From assembly GCA_023212695.1 (NCBI GenBank), contig JALCCG010000095.1, positions 1 to 64,000 on the forward strand: DNA of 64,000 bases, read 5' to 3'. This stretch comes from Sporisorium sorghi. Lineage: Eukaryota > Basidiomycota > Ustilaginomycetes > Ustilaginales > Ustilaginaceae. Position 1 is the first letter of the stretch; every line of letters starts with the position of its first letter. Below, in pieces: positions 50,304 through 59,300 of this stretch. A program made the position numbers and the translations under genes. The notes below the pieces were generated by a model. It did no database searches. It was given only the letters and a program-made list of their open reading frames with translations, and was not told where the DNA came from.

Positions 50304-52109
50304 ATGCTGGCAGAACAGATAGCAGCACCTTCTCCCCGCATACCTCTTCCGTGGTCGGCACGTCTTTCCACCTCGGCATCCACCAGCGCATCTACCACGG
50401 CGCCTCCCACTCCGCCTTCGCACCACGATCACACTTCGCATCTGCTCGATGGCAGTACTGCCAGCACCGGCAAGGATCAGGATCACGATCAAGGGCTCCC
50501 CTCGCTTCACCTGCTCAACATGTCGTGCGACGATGCACTTTCGGACCTCAGCGACGAGGCTGATGGATTCTTCTCGCTCGATATGGATGTTAGCATCGAT
50601 CAGCAGTTGGGGCAGCAAGCATCCGCACCCGCACGAGCATCTGTACAGCGCAATGGGCATGATACTTCCGCATCACCGCTGCTCGCCAACCCTGCCGTAC
50701 GCAGAGCATCCGAGACGCTCGCCTACTCGTCTTCCCCGCTCCAGGCGGTCGGTCTCGATCCCATCATGGCGTCTCGATCGCGCAACTCTCCCGCACTCGC
50801 GCCTGTCAATGGCAGTGCTGTCAACCCATCTACCGCCAACGCCGATGCGGTCAACGCGTCACCACCGTCTTCGTTCGGTCCCATCGCGCCCGAGGTGGAT
50901 CAGAAGGGCAACCTGGAATACAAGCTCAAGATCCTCCCTCCCAGCAGAGAGCGCTTCGATCGGCTCGTCACCCAGCTCAAATGGAGGCTCCTCGAAGGCG
51001 GTGGGCTGGCCGTGTACGAGATTGGCGTGCTCGACGACGGCACGCTCATCGGGCTGGATCCGGACTCGATGAAGGACTCGCTCAAGCTTTTGTCCCTCAT
51101 GGCTGCCGAGGTGCGCGCGCACTGCCACGTTCAGCGCGTTTTGGCGCTCGAAAAGGTCGCTGTATCTGATTCGAGTGGCGATGACGATCTACCCAAATCC
51201 TCATCGCGCCTGGCGTCATCCGAGTCGGGCCTCAGCCTTCGAGCGCTATCCCCAACCCGCGCCGAAGAAACGTTGCAGCCTTACATCCTCACCGCACCCC
51301 ATCTCGACGAAGACACGCGCACCCACCTCGTCGAAACAGGCTCAGCCGCACTGTACCGCTTCGACATTGCCGAGCAGCAACAGCCCCCCATACCGCCCCC
51401 TCTCGCCGACGCCGACGCAGCAGCAGTCGCAGCCGTCGACCCCACCGACTCTTCCGTCCTCGCCAGCGTTGCCGAGACCGACGCCGACATCTCGGGCGTT
51501 TCGGCTCCGACCAGACGACGCGTGCTCAAGTCCGCCATGAACGGTCTTCCCGGCGCCGCGTCGCGATCCAAGGATATCCTGCAGGGTCGTGACCAGTCAG
51601 CGATCGTCTACCTGCCGTCGAAAGAGGAGAAGCGCATTCTGCGCGCTGCCGAGGCCGCGCACGAATCCGCTTTCGCCACCCTTGCCGCCGCACAGCAGGA
51701 TGCAGCCGACCGAGCGCTCTCGCACACCGAAGCGCAGGAGCGCAAGATGATGGCCAAGATGACGCGCGTTGCGGATTCGGTCCAGCCCAAAACTGCACGC
51801 GCGCGGGCTCGTGCGAAAAAATCGGCCGGAAATGCCAACGCAGAGTCGGCCAGTCCGAGTCCGACGGCGTCGCCGGCCATGACGGCGGTAGGTGCGGCCT
51901 CGCCGGCGACGACGGCGTGTGCGGGGTACGAGAACGTCATGTCGCTGTTTGGGGTGCTGTCCGAGAGGGCGGCGCGGACGCTGTATGCGCCAGAGGAGGC
52001 GGGTGGGGCGGTGAAAGGGGCGCAGGAGACGGGTGGCAGGGCGAGGTTTATCGTCGAAGCTGTGGTTAGGAGGGGTGCTGGAGCGCAGGACAACCGGGGC
52101 GAGGTGTAA
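50304..52109 (+). CDS. Protein with GTPBP1/2 N-terminal-like domain, no G domain seen
   Basis: A single exon of 601 residues. Residues about 200-285 (GNLEYKLKILPPSRERFDRL, then WRLLEGGGLAVYEIGVLDDG, IGLDPDSMKDSLKLLSLMAA and CHVQRVLALEK) closely follow the region that precedes the GTPase domain in animal GTPBP1 and GTPBP2 (translational GTPases of the eEF1A/EF-Tu superfamily involved in ribosome rescue). I find no P-loop (GxxxxGK), no DxxG switch with it and no NKxD in the rest, so this reads as the domain without its enzyme. The N-terminal 200 residues are Ser/Thr/Pro-rich with an acidic patch (LSDLSDEADGFFSLDMD). The C-terminal half is Ala-rich and ends near RARFIVEAVVRRG. Function unknown. 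Confidence 0.7.
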   Translation: MLAEQIAAPSPRIPLPWSARLSTSASTSASTTAPPTPPSHHDHTSHLLDGSTASTGKDQDHDQGLPSLHLLNMSCDDALSDLSDEADGFFSLDMDVSIDQQLGQQASAPARASVQRNGHDTSASPLLANPAVRRASETLAYSSSPLQAVGLDPIMASRSRNSPALAPVNGSAVNPSTANADAVNASPPSSFGPIAPEVDQKGNLEYKLKILPPSRERFDRLVTQLKWRLLEGGGLAVYEIGVLDDGTLIGLDPDSMKDSLKLLSLMAAEVRAHCHVQRVLALEKVAVSDSSGDDDLPKSSSRLASSESGLSLRALSPTRAEETLQPYILTAPHLDEDTRTHLVETGSAALYRFDIAEQQQPPIPPPLADADAAAVAAVDPTDSSVLASVAETDADISGVSAPTRRRVLKSAMNGLPGAASRSKDILQGRDQSAIVYLPSKEEKRILRAAEAAHESAFATLAAAQQDAADRALSHTEAQERKMMAKMTRVADSVQPKTARARARAKKSAGNANAESASPSPTASPAMTAVGAASPATTACAGYENVMSLFGVLSERAARTLYAPEEAGGAVKGAQETGGRARFIVEAVVRRGAGAQDNRGEV

Positions 52110-53197
52110 GCTCAGGCTTTACGTGGTGCGGTGTAAGCAAATGTGCACCCTTATGTGGTTCCGGTTTGAATCGAGTTTCTTTCGATCTCGTCTTCGTCCG
52201 CGTGTGACGTGTCAATCCAATGGAGGAGCTGGCTGAGTTTTGAGTGGACCGCTGGTAAGCTTCCGATCGCGAAAGCGAGAGACCTCATGTGTGGCTTGCC
52301 GCAGAAAACGCGATGTTTGTACGTGTTCTAGTGTTGTTCGTGTGTCGGTGTGTCAATGTGTCGCTGTCTTGCTGTGCCGTTGTCCTTTACTGTCAATGGC
52401 CCCGCACGCCATGATCGGCCTCTCAACGTCATTGTGCGGTTTCCCTGATGCTCAAGGAAACGCTCCCGTGGACAGCCGCGAACAGTGACGCTCGTATTCC
52501 AAGCAGGCACAACGACAACGACAACGACAAAGACAACAACAACGACAACACTTAGCTGCTAGCATTGTCGGTGCGGAAAGTCGAGGTTGAAGGCGAGGCG
52601 ACGGCATCTTGGGCTGCGGCTGCGGGCTCGTTGGTGCGGAGCTGGTGGTTGCTGTTGTTGCTTTCAATTGCCGTTGTCGCCCTTGCTCTCTTGCCAATGA
52701 TGGCCGCTGTAGAGGACGAAGGCCATGATGAAGCTGCCACAGCGTCACCAGCATGCTGTCAAGCATGGCAAGGGTGAGGATGTGCCTGCTTCGCTTTGAG
52801 CTAGTAAGGAGCCTGTTTGCCTTGGAGGATGTAGACGAAATTGGTTATCTCGGCTTGGCTGCTTTTGGGATGGGCCAGGCTTAGCAGAGACTGCCTTGTT
52901 GGGTCGATGGCCATGTGTAGCCATCCGCTTGATGCCACTGAAGAAGCTGTTGACTGACTTGTGCAGCGAGTTCAGAGTCCAGGGTCGATCGTCCGGTCCT
53001 GGACGGACAAAGTCCTTGAGGTGCCCCCTGCTGTGTTGGGTCATTGCCAGGTGGGTCCCTTTGGTTGACCATGTGCAGCATACGAGCCAGGCGCAGCTCA
53101 ACAACACAATCCTGCTTGCTCCAGTAGGTGCCTACTGAGCCCACTCAAGCTCGGATCAGCACACTCTTCACTGATCACGAAGGCAATCTCCGGCTAG
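52110..53197. other. Intergenic, possible element remains, no intact gene
   Basis: It lies downstream of the GTPBP-domain gene. From about 52800 to 53140 one plus frame stays open for over 100 codons and two minus frames are also long, but none shows a family I recognise. Because a Fanzor/TnpB-like remnant follows directly, this may be the decayed upstream part of the same element. An ACAACG-type short repeat lies at about 52510-52550. Confidence 0.4.
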
Positions 53198-53484
53198 TCT
53201 AGGACACGTATGACAAAGGCAGGACGAAAGATCCTCTGTTGTGGTCATGTCGCCTTCCTCAACCGGCCTGCAGTCAAATGCCGTCAACGACGCTACGATG
53301 AGGGCGCCACCACTCTTCTTACGCACCGGAGGCCTACACATGCAAGACATGTGTAACCTGCGGCGACCTCAACCACAGCCTGGTTTCGAGCCGTCGATTT
53401 CCCCCTTCTCACTGTTGTTGCATTTCGGACCGCGACCACAATGGCGCGCACAATGCACTGATCGAGGCGGTCAGACGTGGCTAG
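53198..53484 (+). pseudogene. Fanzor/TnpB-like C-terminal zinc-ribbon remnant
   Basis: Two adjacent frames together read like the end of a TnpB/Fanzor RNA-guided nuclease. In the frame starting at 53198 there is ILCCGHVAFLNRPAVKCRQR then RYDEGATTLL, resembling the stretch before the zinc ribbon. After a one-base frame shift near 53320 the frame in phase with 53341 reads TCKTCVTCGDLN, SSRRF, CCCISDRDHNGAHNALIEAV and a stop at 53482-53484. The pattern (Thr-x-x-Thr-Cys-x-x-Cys-Gly, about 17 residues, Cys-x-Cys, then Asp-Arg-Asp-x-Asn-x-Ala-x-Asn) is the TnpB/Fanzor C4 ribbon plus the final RuvC aspartate. An upstream stop at 53299 and the frame shift make it non-functional. I found no earlier RuvC motif. 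The assignment rests on motif reading only. Confidence 0.45.
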
Positions 53485-53510
53485 CCTCCAACGGCATAAT
53501 CTGTAGGCTG

Positions 53511-53536
53511 GATCGTCAGTCCCGAGATTGACGATC
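53511..53536. repeat. Perfect 8-bp stem, 10-base loop hairpin
   Basis: GATCGTCA at 53511-53518 and its exact reverse complement TGACGATC at 53529-53536 enclose ten bases. It starts 27 bases after the stop of the Fanzor/TnpB-like remnant. In TnpB/Fanzor elements the guide (omega) RNA and the element end lie just 3' of the gene, so the position fits, but an 8-bp stem can also occur by chance or act as a terminator. Confidence 0.5.
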
Positions 53537-54143
53537 GAACAATGTCGATGCACACGTGCTGGAGGCTGGAAAGCGAGGGTCGCAGGCCTCTTCAGCCGAG
53601 CAATCGGTCTCCAGATGCTGAGCGAACGCCGTTTGAGACTTCAGCATCGAACAGAACTCTTCGTGCCAGGGCTCAAGAGCAGGTTGGTGACGAGGTACAA
53701 GTTGAAAGCACGCGTGTCACCACGCGGCGTATGATATTGCAAAGCGAGGGCTAGTCTCAACGAAGGAATCAAGGAAAGCGACTTTGCAAAGCCGACTCTC
53801 GGCTCTCGGTAAGAAGAGCGCACAGATGAAGGAGACGAAAAGCAAACAGATAAGAGCAGTAAGGAGCACAAAGAGATTCATCGCATTTCAAGGATTAAGA
53901 GCATTCAAGGATTAGACAAAAAAGAGAAGAACGAAGCTAGGAAACAAGAGAGACTGTTCGGGGAACTTTGTTGAGACTATATCGGGACTAGAGAAGACTC
54001 CCTCCTCTCAGCCAGAGATCGAAAGGGGCAAAAACACTGTAGCAGTTTCCCTTTCTAGATGTGTGTTGGCTTCCCGCATCATCGCGAGAAACTCTCTCCC
54101 ATCCAGTCAGAAAAAATCCGGCTTCGGCCGTCATTCGAACCCA
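53537..54143. other. 3' flank of the Rep1-like gene
   Basis: The Rep1-like gene (minus) stops at 54144, so this should hold its 3' UTR and terminator. It is A/G-rich on the plus strand, with a direct repeat TTCAAGGATTA at about 53887 and 53903. No gene was recognised. Confidence 0.45.
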
Positions 54144-56384
54144 TTAAAGCTGGAGCAGCTGCTTGATGGAGCCGCCGGTGGAGCTGCCGTTAGCGACCTG
54201 GGTGCCGCCCTGGTTCGACGTAACCCCGTTTCCCTGGACCACCTTGTCGTTGGTCTCGAACGACGACGAGTCGCCACCCTGCGAGTCGGCGTTGGCGGCC
54301 TGGTTGGCGTAGTACAGCGCCGAAGGCACCGCACGCGCGTGGATGTCCTTCTGACCAGCCTGCTGGCTGTTACCCTGCTCAGCCTGGACGTTCTGGTTCA
54401 CGTTACCCGCAACAGCGGTGCTGAGGTGGTCGGGGTGGTACGTCCAGAAGTATCCCGAGGCGACGCGCGGGGCGTCGATCGTGGCACCAGCGTGCGCAGA
54501 AGCGTCACCTTTAACATCGGTCGACTGCGTGTTGCCCTGCACCTGCGTGTTGACATCGCGAGCCCAGACGTAGTTGGCCTTGCCCTGCGATGCGTCCTGG
54601 GCGCTGTGCTGGTTGCTTGAGCTGTCCTGGTCAACCACACCGGCGTGGCTGGAAGCGTCGACGTTGACGGGGCCCGAAGCGTAGCCGGAGCCGACGATCT
54701 TGACGTTGCCGCCCTGAGCGTCGGCGGAACCCTGCTGCGAGGTGATCTGAGCAGTGCCCTGACCCTGGCCCTGGATGTCACGACCCCAGAGGTTCTGCAG
54801 CTGCTGCTCGAGCGACTGCGAGCCGCTCTGCTGAGTCTGCTGCTGAGCCTGGCCGTTCTGGTTGACCGTACCGGCGGTAGCGCCGTTCTTGACGTAGGCA
54901 GGGCCGTTGCCGCCGACGAGGTAGGCAGAGCCACCCTGAGCGTTGGCCTCGCCGTCCTGGTAGATACCCTGGCCAATACCCTGCTGCAGGTCCTGCAGCT
55001 GACGCGCAAAGAAGCGGTTCAGCGTCTGCTGAGTCAAACCCTGCGTAGCAGACTGAGCACCGTCCTGGTACCCAGAAGCACCCTGGTTAATAGTGCCAGC
55101 CTTGGCAGTGCCGTCGACGTAAGCCGGGCCGTTGTTGCCGTAGATGTAAGCCGCACCGCCCTGAACGTTAGCAGAGCCGGTCTGGTCGATGCCCTGACCG
55201 ATGCCCTGCCCAAGACCCTGGTACTGACGCTTGCCCAACAGCTGCGAGAGCTGCTGCTCGATCGAGCCACCCTGGCCGTTGTTCTCAGCACCCTGCGCAC
55301 CACCAGCAGTCACAGAGCTACCGGTACCGCTCACAACGGGACGGTTGTTCTGGAACTGGAAGCTCTCGCCACCATAACCGTTGGCAGAAGCACCCTGCTT
55401 GCCGAAAGCCTCGAACTGGCGCTTACCAAAGCCACCACCGAATCCAAGCTTCTGGGCGAGAGACTGGGTGACGCTGCCGCCAGTGCCGTCGTTCTCGCCG
55501 AACTGCTCGCCACCGGTGGTGACCGAGTTGCCGGCGCCCGAGACGACGGGGCGGTTGTCCTGGGCTTGGCTCGAGAAGCCGCCGAAGCCGTCAGCGCTGC
55601 CCTTCTGCGAGCCGGAGGCGAACAGCTGTCGCTTGCCGAAGCCGAGCTTCTGCGCAAGGCTCTGCTGGATATCGCCACCGGAGCCGTTGTTCTCGCCGAG
55701 CTGAGCACCACCGCTGGTGAGCGAGTTGCCGGCACCGCTGAGAACGGGGGTGTTGGTCTGGCCCTGCTGGCTGGAGCCGCCGAAGCCGTCGGCAGAAGCA
55801 CCCTGCTTGCCCGAGGCGAAGAGCTGGCGCTTGCCAAACAGGCCACCGCCGAGCTTCTCGAACTGCTGCAGACCCTGCTGGATCTGGCCACCCGTGCCGT
55901 CGTTCTGGCCGAGCTGCTCCCCACCGGCAGTGAGCGAGTTGCCGGCACCCAACAAAACGAGAGCGTTGGACTGGCCTTGGGCCGACTGACCACCGTAGCC
56001 GTTGGCGGAGGCGCCCTGGGAGCCCTTCTCGCCGAGGAACTGACGAGCCTGGAGCTGCTGGAGCAGGTCCTGGGTGATGTCGCCACCCTGGCCGTTGTTC
56101 TGTGAGCCCTGGGCGCCGCCGGCGGTGAGCGAGTTGCCAGCGCCGCTGAGGACAGGAGCGTTGGACTGGCCTTGGAGCGAAGAGCCACCGAAGCCGTCGG
56201 CCGAGGCGGACTGCTTGCCCTGGGCGGAGCCAAAGAGGCCGCGCTTGCCGTTGGACTGGTTGCCAGTGCCAGCGACCTGGGCGTTGGCGTTGTTGTCGTT
56301 GAGCAAGTTAGCCTTGACCAGGTCGCCGGTCTTGGCGTCCTTGTCGTCGTCGTAGTCCTTGTCGTCCTTGGTGGAGGATGGCAA
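54144..56384 (-). CDS. rep1: Repellent-protein (Rep1)-like repeat precursor, 5' end unresolved
   Basis: An open frame of 746 codons on the minus strand. Smut Rep1 is a secreted precursor cut by Kex2 into small amphipathic peptides that coat aerial hyphae and make them water-repellent. Here basic sites split the chain into ten units of 62-75 residues: KR after 48, 186, 252, 322 and 386, AR after 114, 461, 609 and 684, GR after 535. Units 1-5 share a GxGG..PVxSGxGxSxTxGGxQ pattern. Units 6-9 share QGIGQGI and AxxQGG...GPAYV features. The units are Gln/Asn/Gly/Ser/Ala-rich. No ATG or signal peptide is present: the frame begins at a TTG (56384), upstream codons are open to a stop near 56472 and not hydrophobic. 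An upstream exon, or loss of the 5' end, must be assumed. The stop TAA is at 54144-54146. Confidence 0.82.
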   Translation of the reverse strand: MPSSTKDDKDYDDDKDAKTGDLVKANLLNDNNANAQVAGTGNQSNGKRGLFGSAQGKQSASADGFGGSSLQGQSNAPVLSGAGNSLTAGGAQGSQNNGQGGDITQDLLQQLQARQFLGEKGSQGASANGYGGQSAQGQSNALVLLGAGNSLTAGGEQLGQNDGTGGQIQQGLQQFEKLGGGLFGKRQLFASGKQGASADGFGGSSQQGQTNTPVLSGAGNSLTSGGAQLGENNGSGGDIQQSLAQKLGFGKRQLFASGSQKGSADGFGGFSSQAQDNRPVVSGAGNSVTTGGEQFGENDGTGGSVTQSLAQKLGFGGGFGKRQFEAFGKQGASANGYGGESFQFQNNRPVVSGTGSSVTAGGAQGAENNGQGGSIEQQLSQLLGKRQYQGLGQGIGQGIDQTGSANVQGGAAYIYGNNGPAYVDGTAKAGTINQGASGYQDGAQSATQGLTQQTLNRFFARQLQDLQQGIGQGIYQDGEANAQGGSAYLVGGNGPAYVKNGATAGTVNQNGQAQQQTQQSGSQSLEQQLQNLWGRDIQGQGQGTAQITSQQGSADAQGGNVKIVGSGYASGPVNVDASSHAGVVDQDSSSNQHSAQDASQGKANYVWARDVNTQVQGNTQSTDVKGDASAHAGATIDAPRVASGYFWTYHPDHLSTAVAGNVNQNVQAEQGNSQQAGQKDIHARAVPSALYYANQAANADSQGGDSSSFETNDKVVQGNGVTSNQGGTQVANGSSTGGSIKQLLQL
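54333..56243 (-). repeat. Tandem peptide-unit repeats of the Rep1-like gene (two classes)
   Basis: Nine diverged repeat units of about 190-225 bp lie end to end. The five upstream units (56243 down to 55227) belong to one class and the four downstream units (to about 54333) to a second class. At the DNA level the first class is visible as recurring blocks such as AAGCCGTCGGCAGAAGC and GAGTTGCCGGC(A/G)CC on the plus strand. They arose by internal duplication within each class. Confidence 0.75.
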
Positions 56385-59300
56385 GACCCTCCACGCAAGA
56401 TCCCGCTCCCCTCGCGACTCCCGAACAAGTGTGCATGCTCGGTCTGTACGCAGTCGGCGCCTCGCTGCTCAGCACCATGCACCAGTCGCTCCCCTTCGCC
56501 GCTGACGACAGCGTGCCCTCCAAGCCGCCGCGCAAGTCTGGCCAGATGGACGATCCGTTTGCGCCCCGAGAGTTGCACGCTTTCCCTACCGCCCGAAGCG
56601 GCAGCAAGCAGAGCAAGCGAAAGGGTAAAAGCTTGGACTTGCTGTCGGGCCAGTTTGCGGTGCCTCCGCCGCGAGCTCAGCAGCCTTCGGCGATGCACGA
56701 CTTTTCGTTCAATGCGACGAGGCTGGGTATTATGGGTAACGCTTTGCCCGCTGAACTGCCGCCCAGTCCGCTTTCGAGCCGTGTGGATCTGCCTGTCTTG
56801 CAAGAGAAGGACGAGACGCAACGCTCGAAAGGGTGGTTGCACTACTTGACGCCTTCGTGGTCCAAGTGGCAGCAGTCCGACGACGATGACGAGCATGCTG
56901 AGCGTGAGGTCCAACGTGGACTTCAGGGAAAGCGTTCGCGGTCGCGTCTGCCTTCCCTCGCTACGACGGCATCGTCACGTCGTGAGCAGCGTTCTGCGTC
57001 GGATCCTGACACGAGCCTCTCGTCGTCTCCCGCCTACGTGCCGGCGAGGCTGGGACAGATCCCCTTCCTGCCACCGTGTCAGGGCGAGCTGGCACCGCCA
57101 CCGCCTCGCGCGCGGAGCATGAGCCTCGACGTGCCCCGACTCGCGCGCAAGAGCATGAGCGCGCTGCGCACCAAGAAGGCTCCCATCGCCAAACACGAGC
57201 CGACGCCCGCACCGCGCTTGGCCCAGCCCGCATTCCTGCAGGACCGCGAGTATCGCAACTGGAACGGTCCCGGTCTGCAAGTCGACCTGTCCGACGTGTC
57301 GCTGCGAGACCTGCCCCGTGAGAGCACGAGCTTGAGCGAATCCGAGTACAGCTACGACCGCAGACACAGCATCAGCGGCAGCAGCGGCCACGAGGGGCTC
57401 CACGCGCGTGCTCGAGGCCACAGCGGCGGGTCGTTCGCCAGCACGGCTCCGTCGACGGTCACTGACACTGCTGTCATGTCTTCAGCTTTCTCGATTTCGG
57501 ATGTGCACGAGAGCGATCGCGACGAAGAGGACTCGGACGATGATGATGACGAGGATGACATCGAGTGGGAGAGGCCGTCGTACCGTCCTGGGTATGCTGC
57601 TCCGCCGATTGCGTTTGAGCATTTGCCAGCGTCGCCTTGTGCCAACCGTGGGCATGGTAGGAGCAGCTTCCAGGTCGGAAGCGGCAGCGACAGACCACGA
57701 TTGCCGTCGTTTGCTTCGTACAGCAAGTCTCCCTCGAAGGATGCCTCATCCAGGGTGTCGTTTGGTGCATCGATTCTGCGCGGTGGCCCTCGTCGTGTCA
57801 CTTCGGCGTCCTCGCTAGGTGGCAAGAGCGTCGAGTCGGGCAGGTCGAGCTTCAGTGAGCGAGCCAGGCGTTCCTTCTCGCAAGCACGAACGCTGCTCAC
57901 CGTTCCCTCTCCTCGATCGGCAGCTTCAGCACGACGCCGCTCGACGGCAGATGACACGGCGCGCCCTGCCGCCGTCTTCCTCCAGCCCATCAATACGGGC
58001 GTCATCAGCCGACCTTGCCAGACCACGCCCAATCCGGTGCCGAGCTCGCGTTCCAACTCGATGAGCATGACGTGCTCGACCACCAACACCGTCGACGGCA
58101 GCTCGGTGCGCTACCCGTCGTTCTACCTGGGCACCTCGTCCGAGAGCGGCTCGGTCACCGGCGGCAGCAGCGGCAACAGCAGCGGCGGTCGAAGCTGGGA
58201 ATCGACGGCACCCGAGCTAGCTGCATTGGAAGAGCTGGTGTTGACCGAGTGCAAGTACTTGGCCGACTTGCAGCTCTTGCTGGATGTCTACGTCGAAGGG
58301 CTGCGAAGGATGGGCCTGATGACGCCGGCTTCGATCGAAAAGATCGTGTCCAACCTGGACGAGGTGATGGCCTTCTCAAAGTTCCTCATCGACACAATTC
58401 GTGCCTTTTTGCCCAAGAGGATGTCGCCGCCGACGTCGATCTCTTCGCGGCCCAGCAACAGCCACGACGGCTCGTCTCCGACTCAGCCGCAGCAGAGTCC
58501 GAGTCAGCCCATGCTAAGCGAGCCCGACTACCTCGGACTGAGCAGCAAGCTGGTCAAGGAGCTTCCCGCGCGCATGGAGGTCTACGCGAGATACTGCGTC
58601 GCCCATCACGGCGCCAATGAGCGACTCGCCTTCGAGCGCGAGCTGAGGCCCGCTGTCGCCACGCTCATCGAGCTGACGAGGAGCACGAACCCGATGCTGC
58701 AAGGCATGGACATGGCGCAGTTCCTTGTGCTGCCCGTACAGCGCGTCACACGATACCCGCTGCTGTTCGGCTGCCTCGCCAAGGAGTGCGGCAAGCGACG
58801 CACCGACGGCGATGAGCTGCGGGAAGAGGACGAAGACGCCGAGGTGGCGCACCAGAGCGAACAGAGGCAAGAGCGTGCAGAAGCCACCCATAGCAACTGG
58901 ATCCGGCTGCGCGACGTGAGTGCCTCCATCTGCGGTCTCACTAATCTTGCTATTTCGTACCAGCAGCAGCCTGGTCGACCCGCCGAAAAAGGACGAAGTG
59001 GTCCCAGGCCGTCCATCTCCTCTCCGCTGCTGTCGCCGCCGGCCAGAGGCGTACCGTTCGCACCGGTGCAGATGGCCGCACCTCCGCCGCCGCCTGCGCT
59101 GGTGACGAGGGAGCAGCAAGGCAGCAGTGGCGCACCTAAGTCCGCTCCTGCGCTGGCCGAGCAGGAGGCCAGCAAGCCGCGATCGTCTGCCTTTTCGCTG
59201 TCGCCGTGGCGTCGATCGTCGTCGGTGGCGGCCAAGCCATCTGACAAGGGTCAGACTGAGCATGCGAGTGGCTTGTCTTCCGCTTCGTCGAGCACAGTGA

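Noticed and set aside
52562..52777. Small plus-strand frame with a hydrophobic Leu-rich stretch as a membrane peptide gene
   Set aside because: It consists of simple GTTGTTGCT-type repeats, has no close ATG supported by context, and no downstream conserved sequence.
54333..56243. Tandem repeats considered as a CRISPR-like array
   Set aside because: Units are 190-225 bp, coding, diverged and without unique spacers, and this is a fungal nuclear genome. They are peptide-unit duplications.
55331..56914. Minus-strand frame crossing the Rep1 region, with a hydrophobic MLVIVVGLLPLG stretch as candidate Rep1 signal peptide
   Set aside because: The hydrophobic part is the reverse complement of an Asp-rich run in the RhoGEF frame, lies in a different reading frame from the repeats, and is followed by an Arg-rich segment rather than a cleavage site. 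A spliced link cannot be supported.
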